DNA of 52,408 bases. Source: Hysterium pulicare CBS 123377 (taxonomy: Eukaryota > Ascomycota > Dothideomycetes > Hysteriales > Hysteriaceae). The notes beneath the pieces were generated by a model that saw only the letters and a list, made by a program, of their open reading frames with translations, did not search any database and was not told where the DNA came from. Below, piece after piece: positions 9,116-17,869 of the stretch (position 1 is the stretch's first letter; each line of letters begins with the position of its first letter). The stretch is taken from NCBI GenBank assembly GCA_000467715.1, contig AJFK01000059.1, forward strand, positions 1-52,408. Direction: 5' to 3'. The translations under genes were made by a program, and so were the position numbers.

Positions 9116-10771
9116 CTACTCCCCCTTCGCAATAATCTCCGCACACATCTCCGCAAGCGCATAAACAGTAGCCTGCGGCATCGCACCCAACGGCTCCGGA
9201 AAAACACTCGCATCACAAACCCTCACCCCCTTGACCCCCTTCACTCTAAACTCACTATCCAGCACCGTCCCCAACGCCGCCGAACCCATCGGATGCGCAA
9301 TCGTCGTACAAAACGCCCTCACCCTAGCATCAATCTCCTCATCCGAGTTTCGACTCGTCAGAGCAGCAAAGCCCACGGGTGGCGTCTCGGCCTCAAGTTC
9401 GCTGGCAAGGGGCTCTGTTTCTGCGAACTGGATACTACGGCGAACGGCGCGGCGGAGGAGATAGCGATCTGTTGCTGTGGAGAGGTGTTTTGGGTCGACG
9501 AGGGGTTCGGTGGATGCGGAAGTGGAGGAGAGGGTCACGGTGCCTCGGCTTGTAGGGAGGAAGTTGAGGGAGATGAGGGAGATGTGTTGGCCGTCGAACA
9601 TTTGGACGGTTGGATGCCAGGCGGGGTCTAATTGGATGGGCATGTAGAAAGGGATTGTGAGGACGTGACAGCGTTTTGGTTGGAGGTGTGGATGGTTCTC
9701 GGAAACGTCTGGCTCGTCTATCGCGACGACTGGCTTTAGATCTTCGGGAGGGATGTTGTGGAAGAGGAGCCAGTCAAAGCAGGCGCCGTGTCCGTATTCG
9801 GGTTTTGCGGTTCCGGTGAAGGGAAGAGCAAGCCCCTTTTCGGGATGTCGGAGTTTGTAGTACTGGTAGAGGTTCAGGTGGTCGAAGAGGTTGCGGCCGA
9901 CTTGTGGTGAGTCTACTATTTGTGGGATGTTGTGTTTTGAGAGCTCTTCCGTTGGCCCTATGCCTGAAAGCATGAGCAGTTGAGGTGTTTTATACGCACC
10001 ACACGATATGATGATTTCCCGGGTTGCGGTAAGCGTACGGTCGTCCAGAAGTTCGACACCTGTCGCGACTTTATCCGAATTGAAAAGAATACGGCTCACT
10101 GTTTGCGAACACAACACTTCGACTTTGGAGAGATCGTACACTTTGGCGCTATGCTGGCGTTCTGAAGTCGACTCAGACGTAACGCGGAAGTTTTGTGTGA
10201 GAGACGAGAATCCGGTTGGATCCCCATTGAAAGAATCCGGATTAGATTCGTGCCCATGAGACTCAAAAACATTCTGAATCTTCTCGCGAAGTGGGTATTT
10301 CCTCCCACCAGTCGTATGAATAGGTCCCTGAAAGCCATGAAACTTCGCATCAGCATTCCTATCCCAAAACGTTTCCGTCCGCTTAAAATAAGGAAGGAGC
10401 CCCTCAAAAGTAAACCTCTCATGTCCAGCTTTCTTCGCAATCAAATCATAGTCAGTGCTTGACCCTCGTAACCAAACCCCGACGTTAGCCGCGCTGGATC
10501 CTGATAACATGCGACCCCAATAGATTCCTATCTGGCGGTTGTCGCAGTGCTCCTGGGGAACGGTGGCATCGTTGACCCTAAGTCCGGCCTCTGTAAGAAG
10601 TGGAAAGGCATTGGGGGCCGTCACATGAGGGTGCTCTACTTCGTTTGGACCGGCTTCTAATAGAGCGATCTTAAGGTCGGGGAGGTATTGGCTTAGACGG
10701 GAGGCGATCACCACCCCTGCTGTGCCTCCGCCGACGACGATGTAGTCGAAATAGTTGTTTTCGTTTGTCAT
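9116..10771 (-). CDS. GMC-family FAD oxidoreductase, atypical active site
   Basis: This single exon encodes 551 aa from ATG 10771. It belongs to the glucose-methanol-choline oxidoreductase family, flavoenzymes that oxidise alcohols, choline or sugars. The N-terminal Rossmann motif is YIVVGGGTAGVV with Gly14, Gly16 and Gly19. ALLEAGPNE follows, then the mid-chain block GAYKTPQLLMLSGIGP, which is GMC signature 2. The C-terminal FAD and active-site region reads AHPMGSAALG (His493, first catalytic His) and VCDASVFPEPLGAMPQATVY. The second catalytic residue, His or Asn immediately before PQA in relatives, is Met531. There is no signal peptide, so it is probably cytosolic. It is an accessory, single-exon gene flanked on both sides by MITE-like copies. 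The substrate cannot be inferred, and it may be catalytically altered. Confidence 0.88.
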   Translation of the reverse strand: MTNENNYFDYIVVGGGTAGVVIASRLSQYLPDLKIALLEAGPNEVEHPHVTAPNAFPLLTEAGLRVNDATVPQEHCDNRQIGIYWGRMLSGSSAANVGVWLRGSSTDYDLIAKKAGHERFTFEGLLPYFKRTETFWDRNADAKFHGFQGPIHTTGGRKYPLREKIQNVFESHGHESNPDSFNGDPTGFSSLTQNFRVTSESTSERQHSAKVYDLSKVEVLCSQTVSRILFNSDKVATGVELLDDRTLTATREIIISCGAYKTPQLLMLSGIGPTEELSKHNIPQIVDSPQVGRNLFDHLNLYQYYKLRHPEKGLALPFTGTAKPEYGHGACFDWLLFHNIPPEDLKPVVAIDEPDVSENHPHLQPKRCHVLTIPFYMPIQLDPAWHPTVQMFDGQHISLISLNFLPTSRGTVTLSSTSASTEPLVDPKHLSTATDRYLLRRAVRRSIQFAETEPLASELEAETPPVGFAALTSRNSDEEIDARVRAFCTTIAHPMGSAALGTVLDSEFRVKGVKGVRVCDASVFPEPLGAMPQATVYALAEMCAEIIAKGE

Positions 10772-11850
10772 GATGGTAGTTAAAAATAACGAGAAATATG
10801 AGATCGCAGGCTGATATCAGAATAAGGACAGTTTCGAAATCACTATGGCCAAACTAGGGGTAGGAAAATCGAAGACAAAAATTGAGTGAGAGACTGAGAA
10901 AGTTAGACGCAGCACACAGCATAGTAGATGAGCCACGATACGTTACAATGCCAGTGAGAATGTAGCATATATAATCAACTTGGATATTCAACTGCCCAGA
11001 ACGAATTCTCCACATGACGTGTTGAGGCGTACCGTGAACTTCGTTGCTTCTAGAGTTATGGTGGCCTCTTTGGGTAGCGTATGTCGAAGAGGATTGATAT
11101 CCATGTTTGCGCGCAATGACTGTTGGCAAGGTGCCTGGGTACATACATCAGTTGACTTCAGTGCTGACGAGTAAGCGTAATGAAGGTGGAGAAGGATGGA
11201 TGGCCTTAAATAATCCAGCTGAGAATTGTGAGTTGGCGCTAGTGTTGATCAGGCCCTCTGCCTTCCCGAAATGCATGGCTACATTCCTTGTTTTCACCAA
11301 ACCCACAATCAATTTTCCTATCGACTACCCGCAAAAGAACCCGTCTAGATGAACACCATCGATTTGTATCCATCCTTGAAAGCCTGCTCTCCTCAACATC
11401 AACCCGTGTGCTTAAAAGCGGCTGGTCTCGTGGGCGATGATAAGCGGAATATGAATGATGTAGCAAAGTAGTGGAAGCAACTGGATTCATCAGTATAACA
11501 TCATAATATCACAGGCTGTAGGACCTACCAAAAGCGACATCGACATGAGCAGGTGAGACTTGGCATAGAACCCTTCATACTCAATATAAGGTAAATCCCT
11601 CCCCACACAATTATGCAAAGCACAATACAGTTCACAGTGTAACGTGCTGGTGCTTCGTAAGGCTAGTCGGTGGAGTAAATAGGATAAAACCACGTAAACG
11701 GATTTTTTGTAACAGAGGATCGTGTTACAGGAGCGTTATTCGATGATGGGAAATTTCGTGAGTTGTTGAAGGTGGAAAAGTCAAAATTCGCCTGATGAGT
11801 GTGGTGGGTGGAGCCTACATTTCAAAGGAACAGTGACGATAGTCTACAGG
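10772..11850. other. Intergenic upstream of the GMC gene
   Basis: This 1.1-kb gap contains the GMC promoter. Overlapping short frames on both strands (10854-11490) show no domain or splice logic. Nothing else was recognised before the second MITE-like copy. Confidence 0.35.
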
Positions 11851-12051
11851 AGGTGTCCTAATTCGTCGTTTTCAGAGGAGAGGTCTGCGGCTACCACCTT
11901 TTCTACCAGCCTGCAAAGCCAATTCAACCTTAGTACAAGGTGTTCAAGTAAGTTGCCATCCTTAAGATAAATTAAAAGTAAGCTTGTAGAATAGGACCTA
12001 CCTATACTTAGGCGGCTTTGGAAGTCCGCAGGACGACGAATAATGACACCC
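11851..12051 (-). mobile_element. MITE-like element, copy 2 (201 bp, inverted)
   Basis: The termini are aggtgtcctaattcgtcg (11851-11868) and the reverse complement of gggtgtcattattcgtcg (12034-12051), matching at 15 of 18 positions. Read on the minus strand, the sequence aligns with copy 1 along much of its length, including tgccatccttaag at 11954-11966 and ggtctgcggctaccacc at 11882-11898. It is diverged and so probably old. No coding capacity and no clear target-site duplication are seen. Confidence 0.68.
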
Positions 12052-12365
12052 GTTATGGTCCGCGCCAATATACTCATCAGCAATACATCATGACCCAAAG
12101 GATCAATACATCTGAGTTGAGGGTTTCAGTCCGCACGGGAAGGGTTATGACGAGAATTTACGGACCTTCAAGGCTTTCTTTATCACTTCAAGGGTTTTCT
12201 AATTGTACACTTGAGAACTCGATTCTCATATAATGAATTTTCTGCTCCATTTTCATGTTGACTTCTGTGCTAGTCGTATGCATTCATATGCATTTATTCT
12301 CCGAGACCTCATAATCCATCCCTTTGCCCCCTAATCCCCAGCTACCATCGACAGTCGCACCTGCC
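12052..12365. other. Intergenic 3' of the 335-aa orphan gene
   Basis: About 310 bp between the second element and the 3' end of the minus-strand gene. It probably holds the 3' UTR of that gene. Nothing else was recognised. Confidence 0.35.
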
Positions 12366-13432
12366 TTAAACCCACAAGAACTTTCTCACGTCCTCGGTCT
12401 TGACATCCTCGAGGACATGAATACGGACCCAAGCTTCAAACTTCGGCGTGATCGGCAGCTTCGGGCCTTTAGGTCCACAAATCTGGAGAATATCGACCTC
12501 GAATAGCTTCTTGTACAGCTTGTTCCGTTTAGCATCCCACATACCCTGTCCCAATTAGTTCTCTGATAGAATCCAAGGAATACATCCTAAGGGTGAATTC
12601 TTACCTTCCTGGAGACCAGTTTGACGAAGTCGCTCACAAACTGGTCGGCCTCCTCCCAGTCCCGGATGCGCGCGCCACCGCGTTGAAGGTATTCAACGAA
12701 TCCATAACCGTGCCTTCCCCATGCTTGCCATATGACCATGCCTTCAGGGCCGACGCCAATGACAAAGACATGGGCAAAACTGGAGTACGACCCAGCCCGA
12801 CGCTGTTCAGCAAGTTCGAAGAAATGAATGTCTGCGAGGGTTACCTGCATGACTGTGGTCGATTGCTTCGGTCCAGTAGCTGCCAGCTTTGCGTCGTTGA
12901 AAGCTTTGGCAAAGCACGTGGACGGCGTATTGCGTATGTCCTTCAGCTGTAGTGAAGCTCCAAGGCTCCGCGACTGTGTCATAGCCACTTCAAATACTCC
13001 GTCAACAGGCGCAGCAAGAACAGTGACCAACATCGCAGCAATCTTAGACGACGTCCATGGGAAGTGTTCTTTGTAGAAATATTCCGAGCTGACAATGCCA
13101 GAGCTTAGGTCGATTTCGAGACGGCCTTCCTTTAATTCTTGAACAACTCTTTCTGCATTAGATTGAAGCTGCTCGAAAGCGAAGGATGCCATGCGTGGTC
13201 CAGATTTGAAGAAGGCCTCAACATTGTTGTTCAAGACGGTCAGAGGCGGGTCCTCAGATGGCACACCATTCAGGTCTGCGATCAAATTCTCAACCAGTTG
13301 TTTCTCTTGCTGAAGCTTATTCGCAGCACCTTCGAGCAAGTTCTTGGTGCGGGATTGGAACGATTTGAAAAATCTCTTCGCCGCTTCCTGCCGTGCGTCC
13401 ATGTCTTCAAGCACCAGATCTAAAGAAACCAT
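12366..13432 (-). CDS. Hypothetical 335-aa fungal protein
   Basis: Exon 1 is 13432-12605 and exon 2 is 12545-12366, separated by a 59-bp intron (donor gtaaga, branch ctaat, acceptor acag); the join is phase 0. Residues 1-60 are a probable amphipathic or coiled-coil helix. Residues 75-165 are mixed. The segment around 166-275 is the most domain-like, with NTPSTCFAKAF (Cys173), then AHVFVIGVGPEGMVIWQAWG (His221) and a DWEEADQFVSDF helix. The C-terminal 59 residues are Lys-rich and mixed alpha/beta in appearance. There is no signal peptide or membrane span. I do not recognise the family. The spaced Cys and His-hydrophobic strand raises the thought of a papain-like fold, but this is only inference. 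It is divergent from no clear partner and lies next to the MITE/GMC region. Confidence 0.7.
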
Positions 13433-14319
13433 GTATCAGCAGGTGGATCGTGGAAGCCGGACTTAAGCTCTGCATTCAAAGACAAGCGGGATTGCACGGA
13501 CATGGGAGGGAGTAGTTACTTCAAACACCAACCGAGCGGTTTCGAGCGGTCTTTTGTTTGGTGCGCGCTAGATAACCAGGCGGGTGACTGTGTTCACCTA
13601 ATTACTTACGTAGGTACTCGTGACCCTAACGCGTTGATCATCTGACCATGGCGAACGAGTAGAGCTTCACTGCAAAGAGTGCATCTGTGCAGGCCACGAC
13701 ACATCACTTCAGATTTTTGCCATGGTGAAGTTGTAGGAGTGAATGGGAACTTACGAGGGGTAGCTGATCAGTACGGCTCTTATTCCCTGTACCGCTTCTG
13801 AGTCGCCATGATTGTGCTGATTGTATCTGCCGTTTGTGCGAGGTTTGCCGTGTGAAGAAAGAGCTGTGCTTCGATTTGAAAAGGCTTGATGCAATCATGA
13901 TTCGAGGGGGGTTCACTTCATGGGCAATTAGCATTCAATGGCATTTAAATGCTAAACGCCGCGAACTTACAAAGAGAGAAGAGTGATGAACTGGGCACGC
14001 CGACCCGTATGGAGTAGATGGATGCAAAGTAGAATGTGGGTGACGAAAGGTGAAGTTAAATGGCTCGCTTAAAGCTCTATCACATTTTCCCAAAGCAGTT
14101 AGCAGCTTTGATAGCGTTGATGTATCAGTAAATCTGAAAGAAACGTTTCTTTAGCACTTCTATATGCAATATGAACACATACATGTACGTAGTACTCGGC
14201 CTCGGCCTTGGTTGTTGCCAGATATAGTTTTGTGTATGGATATGCAAATGCAGAAGCCTACTCCGCTAATGCACCCCGCTGAGCTCATGCAGTTCCATCA
14301 AATGCAATTCCAACTCCAA
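13433..14319. other. Intergenic between orphan gene and MFS gene
   Basis: This is the promoter of the 335-aa gene plus the 3' flank of the MFS gene; both are on the minus strand. Short frames only; no supported gene, repeat or RNA. Confidence 0.35.
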
Positions 14320-16260
14320 CTAGTCTTTACTCTGTCCCAGCTCACGTTGCTGAGCACCATCTGTTTTTCTCCCAGCTGCTTCCAAATCCTCAGGATCTTT
14401 GCCATCAGGCACTCTCTCCCGCTCCTTAGCCTGGTCTCTCTTCCTCTGAAGCAGATACTGACAGAATTTACTCTTTTCCCTCAACTTCGTCCCAAACACA
14501 ATAAACAAAAACGGAATTGCACACATGGCGACAGATAGAAAGCCAAGAAGACTACAAGCCCACGGCACACCTAGTTTATTGTACATCGGGCGAGCGGCAA
14601 AGGGTAGGGCTGCACCGAACGTAGAGCGGGAAGTAGAGGCAGCCGCCATTGCGGAAGCAGCGAAGATCTCGTATGCGTCGACGAGGTAATTTAGCAAAGC
14701 CATGAACAAGCAGAGGTAGCCTATGCCAAACGGAATACCCGCTAGTGTGGGCACAATCCAATGGATATCTTTTCTCGCGGTCCAACCAGCCCAAAACAAA
14801 CTAATAACGAAAAAGGGCCCGGCGATACAAGCAAGTGGAAGCCTACGCATCTCTTCACTCCGCGACCACGGTTTATCTTGTCTTTGGGCGCGCCTTAGAA
14901 TCGAGTCCCAGGTCAAGTACATCATGGCAGAGATGAGGGCGCCGATTCCGATAGGGAGAAATGTAAGACCTTCTTCTCCGGCGTTGAAATCGTAGATGCC
15001 GACAAAGATTATGCTATAGGATTCAAAGAAGATGTAGAAGATGGCATAAGCGTACGAGAGATAGATACAGGTGAATAGGACGAGAGGTTCGAAGCAGATC
15101 ATGCGCACGGGACGTGTCAGGACTACTGTTACGATGTGGCCAATGTCAGTTTTCTCGAGCTCGATGGGCGCCACAATGCTGTCATCACCCGTCTCTTTGC
15201 GAAGTCTGCGCGCTCGCTTTTTGAGGATTACAGGAGCATAGGTTTCCGGAAAGCTGATTAGGATGGGCCATGTTGCGCCTGCGAGTATTACGCCAATCCA
15301 GAAAGCCCAGCTCCAGCCAATTTTGGAAATGAACCCCGAGATAGGAGGACCTGAAATGGGTCCGAATGTGGTGGTTGCCATGAAGAATGCCATAGCTCGA
15401 CCGCGGCTTTGAGGGTTGTGGTAGATATCGGCGCAAATTCTGTGTCTGTGAGCATCCTTCTGAAACATGTTGCGATTGTGATCAGACGTACCCTCCCACA
15501 ACAGCAATAGGACACGCTCCGAAGATGCCCACGAAAAGTCGGAACACAACTAACGCAGCGAAATTGGGTGCCACAGAGCATGCAATACAAAAGATGGTGT
15601 AACCGAAGAATGCCACAAGCATGGTCCATTTTCGTCCGAAAGATTCGCTCAAGGGCCCAAATATCAACGGTCCAAAGCAGTATCCAACCAGGAACATGGA
15701 AGTCGGGAGAACTAGTCGTTCCTCGTTTGTTTCGTGAAATCGATCTGATATTGGTCCAGTTGCGCCGGCAGCGAGAGAGGAGGACATGGTGCTATTCATG
15801 ACGGTACATATGGCGGCAAAGAGAGCGTACAACTTCCATTTCTACCATTAAACACAACATATAAGCCGTTGGCGGTCGTCGAGGTAGGGCGGGATGTATA
15901 CGCACTCTGCTCCAATTATTTGGTTGGGCTGGGTCATCGTTATCGAATTTAATAACTGTTTTTGAAGGCGCCTGGGTCGACTCGAGCGAGGTCCCGGAAG
16001 GAGGGTTACTGTCGCCAAGGTCATCTTCCTTTTCTAGCTCTAATTGAGTATCGATATCTTCTTTGGTGATATCGATTCGCGTTGAGTCCGAACTTCTCTC
16101 CCGCGCTGGATTGTAAGGTTACAATGGGCTTTGCGTGAGATATGTGGGACCATTTACCTCGGGGTTGCTCTCTGAATTGCGCATGGGGCACGGTAGGATG
16201 GTCAAGGTCATAAGCTACCCGTTGTGTCTCACGCGACCATGTCTTTTCGAGATCCTCCAT
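14320..16260 (-). CDS. MFS multidrug/polyamine-type transporter
   Basis: Four exons: 16260-16158, 16105-15906, 15841-15492 and 15439-14320, giving 590 aa. The introns are 52, 64 and 52 bp, all GT-AG. It is a 12-helix major-facilitator drug:H+ antiporter of the fungal DHA1 group, which exports toxic compounds, polyamines or metabolites across the plasma membrane. Residues 1-100 are a hydrophilic cytosolic N-terminus ending in the characteristic DNDDPAQPNNWSRKWK just before helix 1. Motif A is GPLSESFGRKW (163-173). The loop ICADIYHNPQSRGRAM and motif C GPISGPPISGF (244-254) follow. A long central loop separates the two six-helix halves, and the C-terminal tail is charged. No frameshift is seen once the introns are removed. 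The substrate is not inferable; neighbours give no pathway context. Confidence 0.88.
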
Positions 16261-16777
16261 GGCTCAACTGAAAAAAAGTACGAAGACAGAAAAGAGTAAG
16301 GATTAGGAATTCTAATAAAGGATACCATGATCATCCACAAGTATGACTCGAAGAGCCACACCGCCCACGCCCCTATGGTCAACCATTACAAACGCTATGA
16401 TGAGTGCTGGTTAGTACTCTCACCTCCAACTGTGGGGATTGCAGATTGTGAGGATCTATCGGTTATGACGGCAGCAATACTTCATCGAGGGGTAAGGGAT
16501 GCCGAAGGTTAGCGCTAATGCGTGAACCGTTCCCGAGATCGGCTGTATTAGATTCTGCCGCCTCGTTGGCGTGACGGGAATGATTGTTGCATCTTCAAAT
16601 TGAGATACTAAAGTGAAGGAGACGACATCTTAAATAAGACCAAATGTGACCAGAGGATACCTTATCAGAAGGCTGAGTGCGTTGCAATGGGGTGTAAGAA
16701 TCGTACTACATACAAAGCCTCATAGCCCACATGCGTCCGCCGGAAAAGATTTACCTCAACTATTCAACTGTTAAAGT
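16261..16777. other. Intergenic between MFS gene and GIM3
   Basis: About 500 bp comprising the MFS promoter and the 3' flank of the prefoldin gene. One short frame at 16327-16512 has no support. Confidence 0.35.
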
Positions 16778-17382
16778 TCATGTTTCTAGGTTGATACTTC
16801 GGCCGAACCGTGCATACAATGCCACCTTAAGTTCCTGCATCTCGTCGCGGATCGTAGATAGTCTATCCTCAAGGGTAGAGACCTCTGCATCGATGCCTTC
16901 CGAAGAGGCTGATAATAGTTCAAGGACTTCTGGCTGTGGCAATGACACAAAGCAGTCCCCAACCTTATAACTGCATAATTCATCGTCAGACAAACCGCGT
17001 CATGTAATACAAAGAAGACGATAGAGAGACTTTGCAATGGACGTACGGGACTTTCTCTTCCTCATCAACGAGCTCTAGCTCAGTAGAGATCTCCTCCAAG
17101 TCCTCTTTCTCCTTCTGTGGTAAGATTAAGTAAGGCGTCCTAGTGCGATTCCAGATAGAGAGTAGGAACATACCTGCTTGGCTTTTAATTCATCTTCTAG
17201 TCCTGTCTCTTTCTGATGTAGTGTGCTGAATTTGTTGATTTTCTCTTGATCCTCTCGCCTGACCTGCACATCTTCACCTCCAGCCGACGCCTCTTCTTCT
17301 TTTGTGAGCTACGGCACCGTTAGATCTCTGTCTCCATAGTCTTCAACATTGACTCAATGAAGCATACCATACGACGCTGCAT
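16778..17382 (-). CDS. GIM3: Prefoldin subunit 4
   Basis: Exons are 17382-17368 (15 nt, MQRRM), 17308-17174, 17114-17047 and 16970-16778, giving 136 aa. The introns are 59, 59 and 76 bp. It is a beta-type subunit of the hexameric prefoldin/GimC chaperone, which delivers nascent actin and tubulin to the CCT chaperonin in the cytosol. The N-terminal helix carries VRREDQEKINKFSTLHQ. The central beta-hairpin region is VPYKVGDCFVSLP. The C-terminal coiled coil ends in ALYARFGRSINLE, the family hallmark (LYAKFGxxINLE). The length matches other Pfd4 proteins (about 130 aa). The first coding exon is a 15-nt micro-exon, so automated gene finders could easily misplace the start. Confidence 0.93.
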
Positions 17383-17869
17383 TTTGAAATGTTGCGCGCA
17401 CGATGAGGAATGTTTGATGTTGCTTTTGATTTCGTTGGGCGCTCGGACGCACCGGAAAAATTATCTCGCGAGATTATGGTGAATGGAAGAGGTTCTGTAA
17501 GATGAGGTTGTGGTTAGTAGCACGACATAGATGATCTACGCCAAGGATCATGTTTCGTGCATTACATAGCATCAGCTTATTGTAATTTCAATGACATACT
17601 TCTTCAATGTACGTTTCACTTAACTTGCATCGCGTAGACTTCTTACAGATGGAATGATTTGGAAAAGAACATAAGACTACAACGAAGAGTGATTCTTCAA
17701 CATAATTCTTTATTTACACCTTACAATCCTAAGCTGCCAAAACTCTACACCGGGCATTTGGACGCGCGCTACAGCCATATGGCAAGATGTTTCTCGATAA
17801 ACTATTTCTCATTTGAGAGATCACGTCTCTTAGGCGCTCCGTTACCCCTGATCCACCCGAAGTATCTCA
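17383..17869. other. Intergenic between GIM3 and VPS3-like gene
   Basis: This is the upstream region of prefoldin 4 and the 3' flank of the Vps3-like gene, both on the minus strand. The frame at 17659-17919 overlaps the end of the latter and is unsupported. Confidence 0.35.

Noticed and set aside
9116-16260. GMC oxidoreductase plus MFS transporter as part of a biosynthetic gene cluster
   Set aside because: No backbone enzyme (polyketide synthase, peptide synthetase, terpene cyclase), P450 or pathway regulator is nearby, and the genes between are unrelated.
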